A stretch of DNA of 64,000 bases from Blastocatellia bacterium (GCA_016789265.1 JAEUQK010000031.1:1-64000); one strand, 5' to 3'. Shown: positions 9,432 to 18,090, numbered from the stretch's first letter. Translations and numbers: made by a program. Notes: a model not told the origin generated them from the sequence alone.

Positions 9432-9692
9432 CTATGCCGCCCACGATGTTACCCAAGCCGCAAACGACATCCACGCCTCGGTTCCCGAGATCATCAGCCT
9501 CACAGGATATGAAGCGATAAGCACGACCGCCGCGATGATCGCGATGATGATCACCACGACACGCTGCTCGACTAACGAGATGCCTATTTTGTTTTTCGTT
9601 GTTCTTCTTACTCCGTAATTAGATATAAGCCCGTGGGCCAGATCAGAAGAGACGTCGCGTACATCAGCCCTGAATCTGAAAGGCACGAACAT
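9432..9692 (-). CDS. Doubtful small membrane ORF with a prepilin-like segment
   Basis: An 86-residue frame from ATG 9692 ends in one hydrophobic helix preceded by KNKIGISLVEQR, which looks like a type IV prepilin cleavage site (Gly, then a hydrophobic residue, with Glu at +5). Against it: the first 30 codons cross a hairpin at 9678-9709, the leader would be long, no globular pilin part follows, and the plus strand over the same bases also has an open, natural-looking frame. It could be a pilin remnant or chance. Confidence 0.2.
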   Translation of the reverse strand: MFVPFRFRADVRDVSSDLAHGLISNYGVRRTTKNKIGISLVEQRVVVIIIAIIAAVVLIASYPVRLMISGTEAWMSFAAWVTSWAA

Positions 9693-9709
9693 TATTCGGC
9701 GTGCCTTTC
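9678..9709. terminator. Perfect 10-bp hairpin downstream of the O-antigen ligase gene
   Basis: GAAAGGCACG (9678-9687) pairs with CGTGCCTTTC (9700-9709), loop 12 bases. It lies about 270 bases after the ligase stop. The T-tract is weak (CTTTCTACTC), so it is a candidate terminator or a stable RNA end. Confidence 0.45.
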
Positions 9710-9729
9710 TACTCACAACACGTGTGCCG

Positions 9730-9750
9730 GAACAGTGAACAGTGAACAGT
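9730..9750. repeat. Heptamer tandem repeat (GAACAGT)x3
   Basis: Three exact copies of GAACAGT in a row, followed by GAATAA. The same type of heptamer (GGCCAGT) occurs inside valS at 32225-32245. It is in the ~500-base stretch between the ligase and pssA (9410-9908), which otherwise holds a hairpin, a palindromic repeat and a doubtful ORF. Confidence 0.75.
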
Positions 9751-9857
9751 GAATAAAGGAATTTGGAGATCGGGAGAATTTATACAGCGGGAATATCCGA
9801 GACTTTTTGTGAGGCCGGGGTGAGAAGTCTTGTAACTTTTCCGCCTTTCTTATTTTT

Positions 9858-9903
9858 CTTGCGCCACCTGCGCCACCTGCGCCGGCGCAAAGGGTGGCGC
9901 AAG
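9858..9903. repeat. 46-bp palindromic dispersed repeat, copy A
   Basis: Starts CTTGCGCCACC and ends GGTGGCGCAAG (11-bp perfect inverted ends), with a second TGCGCCACC unit and a GCGCCGGCGC palindrome at 9879-9888 inside. The reverse complement is found at 19334-19379 with 44 of 46 bases identical. It sits directly after the pssA stop, in REP-like fashion, but has no T-run. Confidence 0.8.
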
Positions 9904-9908
9904 ACCAT

Positions 9909-10778
9909 TTATGACTCGGCTTCGAGCGTTTCGGGTTTGGGCCGCCGCAGGATCGTGCGGACGATAAAGAAGATCAGGCCATGCGAAACATAGAGCGTCG
10001 CAAGGATGAGGAGCAGGTAGTTGGAGTATAGCCACAGGAGCATTCCCGCAGCCGCGATGACCAATAGGAGATAGAGATTTCGCTTGCCGAAGTTCAGCGT
10101 CTTGAAACTCGTGTACCGCAAGGTGCTGACCATCAATATCCCGAGCACCGCGATCAGGACCATCAGCAGATAGGTGTAGAACTTGGCGAGGCCCGCACCG
10201 TAATAGTTGAGCGGCATCGGGGCAAAGTGAACGATAGAGGCAAGCAGCCCGGCGGCGGGAGGTATCGGCAGGCCTACGAAATTCTTCTTGTCGAGCTTCG
10301 GCGTTCCTTCGATCAGTACACGCGGCCGCGTCGCCTGTATGTTGAACCTCGCAAGCCGAAACGCTCCGCACATCAGATACATGAAAAGTAGGAATACGCC
10401 CAATGCATGCGCCGAGCTTTGCTCAGGCAGCGAAGGCGCTATCGCCCAACTGTACATCAACGCTATCGGGGCAATGCCGAACGTGAGGACATCGGCAAGC
10501 GAATCGAACTGGACGCCGAGCTCGGTCGCCGTCTTTGTCATTCGCGCGACGCGGCCGTCCAATGTGTCGAAAAGTATCGCCAGGCCGATCGCTATCGCCG
10601 CGTAATTAAAATAAGCCGACGCGGCGACGGGATCTGTCTTTACGATCGAAAAAGCGCGTATCGAATAAAGAACGGCAAGAAAGCCCATCCCGATATTCGC
10701 GGCCGTAAAAGCCGTCGGGATGACGTACAAGCCTTTCTTCAGGCCTTTGTGAACTTCTTTGTCTTCTGTTGCTTCCAC
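9909..10778 (-). CDS. pssA: CDP-diacylglycerol-serine O-phosphatidyltransferase
   Basis: 289 residues from a GTG at 10778, whose G is the last base of the psd TAG stop (TAGTG). The open frame extends further upstream, but that part is the psd gene in another frame. The CDP-alcohol phosphatidyltransferase signature is complete: DGRVARMTKTATELG then QFDSLAD, giving the D-G-x2-A-R-x8-G-x3-D-x3-D pattern. Multiple membrane helices follow. It makes phosphatidylserine from CDP-diacylglycerol and serine at the inner membrane; the adjoining psd then makes phosphatidylethanolamine. Confidence 0.93.
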   Translation of the reverse strand: MEATEDKEVHKGLKKGLYVIPTAFTAANIGMGFLAVLYSIRAFSIVKTDPVAASAYFNYAAIAIGLAILFDTLDGRVARMTKTATELGVQFDSLADVLTFGIAPIALMYSWAIAPSLPEQSSAHALGVFLLFMYLMCGAFRLARFNIQATRPRVLIEGTPKLDKKNFVGLPIPPAAGLLASIVHFAPMPLNYYGAGLAKFYTYLLMVLIAVLGILMVSTLRYTSFKTLNFGKRNLYLLLVIAAAGMLLWLYSNYLLLILATLYVSHGLIFFIVRTILRRPKPETLEAES

Positions 10779-11377
10779 TAGATGACTCTGCCCAGGATCG
10801 TTTCGCCGCCTTTTACGTGATCGCCGATCTTTACCATCAGTTCGGTGTTCGAAGGCATCAGGACGTCGGTCCGTGAACTGAACTTGATAAGCCCGAATTT
10901 CTGGCCGCGTTTCAACTCGTCGCCCTCTTTGCTCCAGCAAACGATGCGTCTCGCCATTATACCCGCTATCTGCGTACACCGGACCGTGAATTGCTCGCCC
11001 GTGATGGTGAGGGAGTTTCGTTCGTTCGTAAAACTGGCGGTGTTGCTCGTCGCGGGAGCCTTCTTGCCGCGAATGTACTCGGCTTTCGTGACCTTTCCCG
11101 CGATCGGCGAACGATTGATGTGAACGTCAAGCGGAGACATAAAGACGCTTACGAGTTTGCCTTCGTCGGTCTCGTCGATGCGCGTCACTGTTCCGTCCGC
11201 TCCCGCCACGATCAAACCTTCGCCCTCCGGACTTTCCCGATACGGATCCCTGAAGAAGTACGCCATGAACAGCGCGATCGCCGCAAAAACCGCCGCGAAG
11301 ATCCAAAGCTGGAAATACGCAAGCAGCATCGCGATCAATGCCGGGACCAATACAAATGGCAATCCTTCTTTGGCCAT
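10778..11377 (-). CDS. psd: Phosphatidylserine decarboxylase, short form
   Basis: 199 residues, the length of the short (type A) proenzymes. Two membrane segments near the N-terminus, then AGADGTVTRID and VFMSPLDVHINRSP, both conserved. The self-cleavage motif, normally Gly-Ser (LGST or FGSR), reads FSSR here (Ser167-Ser168), so the residue before the pyruvoyl-forming serine is Ser and not Gly. It turns phosphatidylserine into phosphatidylethanolamine and is translated with pssA downstream through a one-base overlap. Confidence 0.9.
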   Translation of the reverse strand: MAKEGLPFVLVPALIAMLLAYFQLWIFAAVFAAIALFMAYFFRDPYRESPEGEGLIVAGADGTVTRIDETDEGKLVSVFMSPLDVHINRSPIAGKVTKAEYIRGKKAPATSNTASFTNERNSLTITGEQFTVRCTQIAGIMARRIVCWSKEGDELKRGQKFGLIKFSSRTDVLMPSNTELMVKIGDHVKGGETILGRVI

Positions 11378-11470
11378 AATTCATAAGAGGCTGGGAAAGG
11401 GTATCGATTTGGCCCTGTATCTCCAGCCTCTTTTGGTTGAAACGTAATATTACTCGATTATTCGCAAACA

Positions 11471-11499
11471 AAAAAGCCCGGCGTTATCGAGCGCCGGGC
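11471..11499 (-). terminator. Rho-independent terminator after the TM2-like gene
   Basis: GCCCGGCG (11476-11483) pairs with CGCCGGGC (11492-11499), loop 8 bases. On the minus strand a T-run (TTTTTTGTTTG) follows, so it ends transcripts of the TM2-like gene before psd. Confidence 0.85.
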
Positions 11500-11525
11500 G
11501 AAAGGAGGATTGTATGAAGAAAAAA

Positions 11526-11735
11526 CTAACTGCGAACCGGGTTGTCTTTTGCGTAGCTGTACGCGCACCAACCGGAGATAATGTGAACTATCCAACCTAG
11601 CGTGCCGGCGGACCCGATCCATGAAACACCTGTCAGAATGAGCCAGAGGATACCGACGATGATACGGCCGTTATATATCTGGCCGACTCCGGGTATCAGA
11701 AAACTTAAAATTCCCGCAACAAATGGTTCGCGCAT
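11526..11735 (-). CDS. Small TM2-like two-helix membrane protein
   Basis: 69 residues. SFLIPGVGQIYNGR is the helix-turn pattern of TM2-type domains (a hydrophobic helix, a Gly/Gln/Tyr turn, then a second helix), and two further hydrophobic segments follow with a YAKDNP end. A clear terminator follows the gene on the same strand, which supports it being expressed. The function of this domain type in bacteria is not known. Confidence 0.8.
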   Translation of the reverse strand: MREPFVAGILSFLIPGVGQIYNGRIIVGILWLILTGVSWIGSAGTLGWIVHIISGWCAYSYAKDNPVRS

Positions 11736-11798
11736 GGTTCCAATTACCTCCGCTTATTACTACGACGATAGAACGCAAATGTTCCCGGATTTTTGCTT

Positions 11799-12596
11799 TC
11801 AGTGCGGAGCAAGTTCGTGTACCGCGAAATGGACCGCGAAAAAGAAGGCGACCCCAGCGAAAACGGAAAGGGAAACCAGCGGACTCTTCCCGCCGTGGTG
11901 GTTTATCTCTGGAATGAGGTCGCTCGCCGCAACGTATAGCGTCACGCCGCAGGCGAGCGGCAAGGCGTATGCTACTGAGAAACCAATATTTGCTCCGATC
12001 AGATAGAACCCGATGACTCCGAGTAATGTCGTCGCCCCGATCAGAGACGTTGCGATCAATACTTCCCGGCGGCCCTTGCCCGCGGCCAACACCATCGAGC
12101 CGATCGTGAAGCCCTCGGGAAATTTATGGAGAAAAACAGCAATGAATACGAGGAATCCGATCCGCAGATCCAACTGTGCCGCTGCCGCTATCGAAACTCC
12201 ATCCAAAAACGTGTGTATCAGTAAGCCTCCAACGCCGGTATATGCCGACTTCGACGAAATTACGTGTTCGGAAGTGACCTCTTCGCCCAGATGGAAATGC
12301 GGCGCGATCGTATGCTCGAAAAACTGGGTCATGAGATAGCCGCCCAGCAAAAGCAGCATCGGTACATACAGATTTTCGTCGGTGGACTGCGTTTTCTGCC
12401 ACAGGATTATCGTTTTGGGAATGACCTCAAAAAAAGTGACGGACAACATAAAGCCGGCACCCAAAGCCAGCAGGTACCGCAGCAAGCCGCGATATTCGTC
12501 ACGTATCTTAGACGGAAAAAGTATCATCCCGCCCAAGATGTTCGCCATTCCTGCCAGCACGCCAAATAATAAGAGTTGAAACAGGGTTGATCCCAT
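11799..12596 (-). CDS. ZIP-family divalent metal transporter
   Basis: 265 residues from the ATG at 12596 (a TTG two codons earlier is possible). About eight membrane helices. The ZIP signature helices are visible: LLIHTFLDGVSIAA (His and Asp) and LHKFPEGFTIG (His and Glu), which form the binuclear metal site. A His-rich loop (HTIAPHFHLGEE) lies before them, as is typical. It likely takes up zinc or iron. No metal regulator is next to it. Confidence 0.88.
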   Translation of the reverse strand: MGSTLFQLLLFGVLAGMANILGGMILFPSKIRDEYRGLLRYLLALGAGFMLSVTFFEVIPKTIILWQKTQSTDENLYVPMLLLLGGYLMTQFFEHTIAPHFHLGEEVTSEHVISSKSAYTGVGGLLIHTFLDGVSIAAAAQLDLRIGFLVFIAVFLHKFPEGFTIGSMVLAAGKGRREVLIATSLIGATTLLGVIGFYLIGANIGFSVAYALPLACGVTLYVAASDLIPEINHHGGKSPLVSLSVFAGVAFFFAVHFAVHELAPH

Positions 12597-12722
12597 CGCC
12601 AAACCAATCCTACACTCTTGCCCTTAAATTCCTGAAATCAGCGATTCCGAGCGGTAGTTATTGTCCTGAAAACAAATCTGGCATATTTTAAGCACATGAT
12701 TAAAAATACGAGTCGATTTACC

Positions 12723-12752
12723 TTGACAAAGGAAGTTGGAAAGGCGTAATAT
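12723..12752 (+). promoter_or_regulatory. Sigma70-type promoter for the division and cell wall cluster
   Basis: TTGACA (12723-12728), an 18-base spacer, then TAATAT (12747-12752). It is the best promoter match seen in the window and lies about 265 bases before the rsmH start. Confidence 0.75.
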
Positions 12753-12758
12753 CCATTC

Positions 12759-13014
12759 ATTCGCTCGACAAATTGCGGTTGTCGGGTCGAGATACAAAGA
12801 TTTTCGTAAAGTGGTTGTTTAATAAGTTAAGCGCACACATTCGGGAATCTCACCTTGAATCAATACACAATTCGGCACGTGCCAGTCCTGAAAGGACGGG
12901 GAATTACTGACGGCGGTTCGTGCAAAACATCGACAGATTGGTTCGAAACAAGGGTTGGCAATGCCATCGCCCGTAGGGTATCTGTGTCTTCAATGACACA
13001 ACCGATCTTTGAAT
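12759..13014 (+). other. Long leader (~255 bases) before rsmH with palindromes
   Basis: The expected transcript start is near 12759. The leader has no convincing ORF. It holds a perfect 10-bp palindrome GGCACGTGCC (12874-12883), a small hairpin GTCC-TGAAA-GGAC (12885-12897), and TGTGTC/GACACA (12983-13000) just before the start codon. No known riboswitch was recognised. Confidence 0.45.
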
Positions 13015-13968
13015 ATGGCAGCCGCTGAACCAGAAAACCTGCATGTCTCTGTCCTTCTTAATGAGACGATCGACTTGGTCGATCCTCATCCGAATGCGGT
13101 CATTGTGGATGCGACGCTCGGTCTGGGTGGACATACACAAGGCCTATTTGAGCGAGAACCTAATATAACGGTGATCGGAATAGACCAGGATGCCGATGCG
13201 ATCGATAATGCAAGGTCAAAATTGAGTCGATTTGGCGACCGTCTAACGATCGTGAAATCAAACTTTTCTCGGATAAGGACCATACTCGAAAGCCTCGACA
13301 TCGAAAAGGTTGACGGAGTTATTGCTGATCTTGGTGTTTCCTCGCTTCAGTTCGACAGCGAAACACGCGGGTTCAGTTTCAGGTTTGACGCTCCGTTGGA
13401 TATGCGGATGGATCCGGGCAGCAAGATGCCGACCGCAGCCGAACTTCTTAGCGATCTAAGTGAAGTAGAGATCGCCAACATGATCTATGAATTCGGCGAA
13501 GAAAGATTTTCGAGGCGGATAGCCAGGCGCATAGTGGAACGCCGTAATACGGGTGATCCGATCAGAACTACGAAGCAACTGGCCGAACTGGTAGAAAGAG
13601 CAGTGCCGAGGAAGCCCAAGGAAAAGATCCACCCAGCGACTAAGACGTTTCAGGCATTACGGATCGTGGTGAACGACGAACTTGGGATACTCGAAGGATT
13701 TTTGAAGGACTCGGTCGAACTACTCGCTCCGAATGGGCGAATGGCAGTGATCTCGTTTCATTCGTTGGAAGATCGGATCGTAAAGCAGACGTTTCAGCGA
13801 CTGTCAGGAAAATGTCAATGCCCGCCGAGAATGCCGAGATGTGCGTGCGGAGCAGCAAAGAAAGTCGAAATATTAACCAGAAAACCCGTCGTCCCAAGTG
13901 AGAAAGAATGTGAAGAAAACCCGAGAGCGCGGAGCGCAAAATTAAGAGCTGTCAGAAAACTCGCCTAA
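13015..13968 (+). CDS. rsmH: 16S rRNA (cytosine1402-N4)-methyltransferase
   Basis: 317 residues from the ATG at 13015; a TTG two codons earlier is possible. The SAM-binding motif DATLGLGGHTQGLFE, GVIADLGVSSLQFD, RGFSFRFDAPLDMRM and HPATKTFQALRI are the family marks. It methylates C1402 of 16S rRNA in the P site. As in most bacteria it opens the dcw cluster, although mraZ, which usually comes before it, is absent here. Confidence 0.96.
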   Translation: MAAAEPENLHVSVLLNETIDLVDPHPNAVIVDATLGLGGHTQGLFEREPNITVIGIDQDADAIDNARSKLSRFGDRLTIVKSNFSRIRTILESLDIEKVDGVIADLGVSSLQFDSETRGFSFRFDAPLDMRMDPGSKMPTAAELLSDLSEVEIANMIYEFGEERFSRRIARRIVERRNTGDPIRTTKQLAELVERAVPRKPKEKIHPATKTFQALRIVVNDELGILEGFLKDSVELLAPNGRMAVISFHSLEDRIVKQTFQRLSGKCQCPPRMPRCACGAAKKVEILTRKPVVPSEKECEENPRARSAKLRAVRKLA

Positions 13969-14004
13969 AAATAGACCCCCAAAGCAAACAAAGGGAGGCC
14001 CACA

Positions 14005-14532
14005 ATGAAAAAGAGAGCCCATCCAATCAATTCGAATGAAAACGGTCGTGCCGCGATCTCCTGGTTCAATGTTCTAGTTATGGTTGTCTGTGTCGGACTC
14101 CTCGCCACGGGTTTCTTTTTCGCGGCACGCCAGCATTTCACCGCAATGGATCTCGGCATAAAGAATTCCAAGTTGCGAAAACAGGTGGACGATATGGAAA
14201 CCGAGAAGCGTCGATTGCTGCTCTCGCGAGAGGTCGTTCGATCACCCGGAGAAGTAAAGCGGATCGCGATAAGGCACGGATTACGTGACGCTGATGAGAT
14301 CTTTACACCGGAGCAGGCAAATGCGATCGATAATGGCGACCGTAGTTTGGTGGTCAAGACCTCGTTGGCTGCGCCGGCGAAAACCAATTCGAACGAAGAA
14401 AAGGCGGTCAAGGCCTTTTACCCTGTCTCAGGAAAAGCAAAAACTTCACCTGCAGGAATGTCGCATCTGGACGAGACCGATAAACAAAAGAAAGTTTCAA
14501 GCGACCTTATGGCAACTACTAAAATCCGTTGA
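14005..14532 (+). CDS. ftsL: FtsL-like septum protein
   Basis: 175 residues with a good ribosome site (AAGGGAGG, 6 bases before ATG). A short basic cytoplasmic part, one membrane helix (about residues 21-44), then a coiled-coil start (KLRKQVDDMETEKRRLLLSRE) and the RSPGEVKRIA pattern seen in FtsL/DivIC. It is longer than usual at the C-terminus, with a polar, low-complexity tail of about 65 residues. Position between rsmH and ftsI supports the name; FtsL links FtsQ and FtsB to FtsW-FtsI. Confidence 0.85.
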   Translation: MKKRAHPINSNENGRAAISWFNVLVMVVCVGLLATGFFFAARQHFTAMDLGIKNSKLRKQVDDMETEKRRLLLSREVVRSPGEVKRIAIRHGLRDADEIFTPEQANAIDNGDRSLVVKTSLAAPAKTNSNEEKAVKAFYPVSGKAKTSPAGMSHLDETDKQKKVSSDLMATTKIR

Positions 14533-14545
14533 TGAAAGACATTGA

Positions 14546-16594
14546 ATGAAGAGAGCTAAGCGGCATTCAAAGAAAACGAACCTCCGTCAGCAAGCGTTCA
14601 ACCGATTCATGCTGATAGTTGCGATCCTTGTTATTTGGATCGGTGGCATTGGAGCAAGGCTGGTCTATCTTCAGGTCCGACAGCACGATTGGCTACGAGA
14701 TAGAGCGGAAAAGCAGCGGATCGATGTTAGAAAAAGTAAACTCCCCAGAGGAACGATCTTTGACCGTGACGGCCGTGTATTGGCGATGAGTGTCTCCGTG
14801 AAGACACTCTACGCGGACGCGACCGAGATCGACGATACGGCTGCAACTGCAAAGGCCGTGGCCAGACTTACAGGAGCCGACAAGAACCAACTGCAAAGGG
14901 TCCTGAACGAGGGCAAGGAGAGCGAACGCCGATTTGTTCCGCTCGTGCGCGGCCTGGACGAGGAGGCTGCACAGCGCTTGAACAAGGGCCTGGAAACATT
15001 AGACGTAAAGAAGGCTGATCTGCCTAAGTATGCGGGGCTGCATTGGCGTGACGAGCAAACGCGAAGTTATCCGGGAGAATCGCTTGCGGCCCATGTTATT
15101 GGTTTCAGTAATGCCGACGGCGTTGGGCAGGCCGGCATCGAACAGTCACAAAACGACCTCTTATATGGCGCCGTTATCAAACGTGTGCAGGAGCGAGACC
15201 GCCTGGGGCGAGTCTATGATGAAACCATTTCTGAAAAGGAGCCCCCGAAAGATGTTGTATTGACGATCAAGAGCTCCATTCAATACAAAGTCGAACTGCC
15301 GCTTGCAGAGGCAGTCAGGAATGCGGGGGCAAAATCGGGAATGGCCATAGTTTTAGATCATAAGACAGGTGAGATACTCGCACTGGCCAACTACCCGACA
15401 TTCGATCCGAATCAGTTGAAATCGATATCGAACGAGAATCTCACAAATAGAGCTGTCCAGAATGTCTATTCACCAGGTTCGGTCTTCAAACTCATAACAT
15501 ACGGTACTGCACTTGAGCGCAATCTTATCTCACCCGACGGCACGATCGACAAAGGTAACGGCACGATCGATGTTGCAGGCCACGTATTTAAGGATCATGG
15601 CGGCGGCGGAACCGTGACCTATACCAAGGCACTTGCCCAATCGAGCAACGTCTCGGCAATCAAAACGGGGCTAAAGGTCGGCAAAGAGAATTTCTATTCT
15701 TCGCTTCAGAAATTCGGATTTGGAAAGTCCACGGGAATAGAATTGCCCGCAGAAACGGGTGGTATCGTGCGCAACCCGGCACGATGGAACGGGGACTCTT
15801 TGGCGTCAATGTCGATCGGATATGAAATTGGGGTGACAGCTTTGCAAATGGCATCGGCTTTTGCGACGATAGCAAACGACGGGGTCAGAATTCAGCCGCG
15901 AATCATTAAAGAAATCAGACAGTTTGACGAGAAGATCGGTTCGACGACTGAGCCCGCACGTGAGCAGGTCGTGTCGGCGGAGTCTGCTCGAAAACTGCGG
16001 CAAATGCTGCGAGAAGTAGTTGTTTCAGGTACTGGAAAACGCGCTGCTGTCAGTGGTTATTCGATCGCCGGGAAAACCGGAACTGCGTGGAAGTTCGACG
16101 AAAAACTGAAGCGGGTGAACTCCGCAAAGTATATGTCGTCGTTTATTGGTTTTGCTCCGGCAGATGACCCGCAAGTAACCATAGCGGTCATCATCGACGA
16201 GCCGAAGATCGGTGGACGCGACGGTGGAATGGTCGCCGCCCCAGTTTTCAGCAAGATCGCTGAGGACATATTGCCGGAATTGAACATAAGGCCCGATCTT
16301 GCAACTGAGACTTTGGTGGCGGAGAACGATGAGGCTGCCCAAGAACCCACAGCAGACGATCTGTTTACTGGACTGGTCGGCGACGAGGTTGCTGTCGAAA
16401 AGAACATAGCGTCGGATTCGCCGAAGGTCGAACGATCAGAGTCAAAAAAACTGGTCGTTAGGCCCGAGAAAGCAGAGGAAGCGAAAGGAACAAGTACGCC
16501 AGCTAAATTGACACAGGTAAAGCCGGCTGCAGCTGATAGGCCAAGAGTAATAAATAAACCGGAAAAGGGTCCGGAGGTGAAACGGAAGACTTGA
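14546..16594 (+). CDS. ftsI: Septal penicillin-binding protein (FtsI/PBP3), D,D-transpeptidase
   Basis: 682 residues. One N-terminal membrane helix, the PBP dimerisation domain (starting GTIFDRDGRVLAMS), then the transpeptidase domain with all three active-site motifs: SVFK (catalytic Ser, in SPGSVFKLI), SSN and KTGT. It cross-links septal peptidoglycan with FtsW. After the catalytic domain there is a charged, low-complexity tail of about 110 residues rich in Lys, Glu and Pro, and no PASTA domain. Its TGA overlaps the TTG start of murF. Confidence 0.95.
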   Translation: MKRAKRHSKKTNLRQQAFNRFMLIVAILVIWIGGIGARLVYLQVRQHDWLRDRAEKQRIDVRKSKLPRGTIFDRDGRVLAMSVSVKTLYADATEIDDTAATAKAVARLTGADKNQLQRVLNEGKESERRFVPLVRGLDEEAAQRLNKGLETLDVKKADLPKYAGLHWRDEQTRSYPGESLAAHVIGFSNADGVGQAGIEQSQNDLLYGAVIKRVQERDRLGRVYDETISEKEPPKDVVLTIKSSIQYKVELPLAEAVRNAGAKSGMAIVLDHKTGEILALANYPTFDPNQLKSISNENLTNRAVQNVYSPGSVFKLITYGTALERNLISPDGTIDKGNGTIDVAGHVFKDHGGGGTVTYTKALAQSSNVSAIKTGLKVGKENFYSSLQKFGFGKSTGIELPAETGGIVRNPARWNGDSLASMSIGYEIGVTALQMASAFATIANDGVRIQPRIIKEIRQFDEKIGSTTEPAREQVVSAESARKLRQMLREVVVSGTGKRAAVSGYSIAGKTGTAWKFDEKLKRVNSAKYMSSFIGFAPADDPQVTIAVIIDEPKIGGRDGGMVAAPVFSKIAEDILPELNIRPDLATETLVAENDEAAQEPTADDLFTGLVGDEVAVEKNIASDSPKVERSESKKLVVRPEKAEEAKGTSTPAKLTQVKPAAADRPRVINKPEKGPEVKRKT

Positions 16595-18063
16595 AACTTG
16601 CCAAAGCGATTCAGCTAATGGGCGGAAATTCGCCCGGAATCGATCCCGCCTTGATGGAACGTGATGTCGTCTCTTTTGTTATCGACTCACGAGATGTAAA
16701 GGCGGGCGATGTCTTTTTTGCGCTTTCACAGCCTGAATACAGGAACAACGGGTTCAATGGCGATTTTGACGATGCGACGGTTTACGTCAGATCTTCTCTG
16801 GAAAAAGGAGCAGTGGCTGCGGTCGTTCGCCAGGATCGGTTTGAAGAATATCAAACAGAACTTGCATCGATCGAGGACAAGCTGATCTTCGTCGATGACG
16901 TCATCGTTGCTTTACAGGCCCTAGCCCACGCGGTTTACCTCGAATGGAACAGACCGGTCGTCGCGATCACCGGGAGTGCAGGAAAGACTACCGCTAAAGA
17001 ACTGACGGCTCACGTACTCGAAGCGAGCGGACGCAAGGTCCTCAAGAATATAAAGAACTACAACAACGGACTCGGGCATCCGCTGACGGTGTTAAATCTG
17101 GCGAAAGACGCATCGTTTGACATTGCAGTTCTCGAGATGGGGATGTCCACGCCCCAACATGAGATCGAGAGACTGTGTAGGATAACCCCTCCGGACATCT
17201 CGGTCGTCTTGAATGTCCTTCCCGTTCACATTGAGCATCTAGGAACGATCGAGCGAATTCAGCAGGCGAAAGCCGAGATCGTCGAAGGAATGAAAATCGG
17301 CGGTATAGCTGTATTGAATGCGGATGATCATCGAGTAGCGGAAATGTCCGCCCTCAGCCGAGGAAGTGCTGTCACTTTCGGGATAGACAATCAGGCCGAT
17401 GTGATGGCTCGCGAGATAAATTTTGAAGGATTTGGAACGACGGCATTTGCCTTGATAACGAAAGATGGTGAGGAGCGGGTTTCGTTTCCACTAAACGGAC
17501 GCCACAACATCATGAACTCACTTGCGGCTGCTGCCGTAGGATATTCGCTTGGAATGTCAGTGGAACAGATCGGCCGAGCACTTGCTTCGGTAGAGTCGCC
17601 TCCGCAGCGAGGCGAGATATTGCGGTTTGCCGCAGGCTTCACGGTCATCAACGATTCCTATAATTCGAATCCGGACGCTTTGCTCTCGATGGTGCAGACC
17701 TTGGTGGACGGGTCCGAAGGTGCAAAGCGCCGTGTCGTCGTTGCGGGTGAGATGCTCGAGCTTGGGGATGACGCTCCTCGGTTGCATATCGAAACTGGCG
17801 AGAAGATCGCAGCGAGTGATGTCGATATTTTGATCGGGGTGCGAGGACTTGGCCGGCAACTTGTAGACGGGGCAAAAGAAGCAGGGTTGACGAATGCCAT
17901 TTTCGCCGAAGATTCGGACGCGGCGGGAAGACTGTTAGCGGACGAGATCAAACAAGGTGACGTAGTTTTGGTGAAGGGGTCGCGCGGGGTGCGCACGGAA
18001 AAGGTAATTGAGCAATTGCTGGACAAATTCGAATTGGAGGATAAAAAATCGGCGGCGAATTAG
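16591..18063 (+). CDS. murF: UDP-N-acetylmuramoyl-tripeptide-D-alanyl-D-alanine ligase
   Basis: 490 residues starting at a TTG that overlaps the ftsI stop by four bases (TTGA); GGAGGTGA at 16573-16580 is upstream. The Mur ligase ATP loop is ITGSAGKTTAKE; NYNNGLGHPLTVLNL and INDSYNSNPDAL mark MurF and not MurE. It adds D-Ala-D-Ala to the UDP-MurNAc-tripeptide in the cytoplasm. MurE, which normally sits just before it, is missing from this cluster. Confidence 0.96.
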   Translation: MKLAKAIQLMGGNSPGIDPALMERDVVSFVIDSRDVKAGDVFFALSQPEYRNNGFNGDFDDATVYVRSSLEKGAVAAVVRQDRFEEYQTELASIEDKLIFVDDVIVALQALAHAVYLEWNRPVVAITGSAGKTTAKELTAHVLEASGRKVLKNIKNYNNGLGHPLTVLNLAKDASFDIAVLEMGMSTPQHEIERLCRITPPDISVVLNVLPVHIEHLGTIERIQQAKAEIVEGMKIGGIAVLNADDHRVAEMSALSRGSAVTFGIDNQADVMAREINFEGFGTTAFALITKDGEERVSFPLNGRHNIMNSLAAAAVGYSLGMSVEQIGRALASVESPPQRGEILRFAAGFTVINDSYNSNPDALLSMVQTLVDGSEGAKRRVVVAGEMLELGDDAPRLHIETGEKIAASDVDILIGVRGLGRQLVDGAKEAGLTNAIFAEDSDAAGRLLADEIKQGDVVLVKGSRGVRTEKVIEQLLDKFELEDKKSAAN

Positions 18064-18090
18064 GTGCAAACCTGAGTCAGCGATCCATAT

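Noticed and set aside
9858..9903. Palindromic repeat as a CRISPR repeat or a terminator
   Set aside because: Only two distant copies and no spacers, so not a CRISPR; no T-run in either direction, so a terminator role is not supported.
9909..10979. Longer pssA frame starting at 10979
   Set aside because: The first 67 codons are the end of psd in another frame. A GTG at 10778 overlapping the psd stop fits the family N-terminus.
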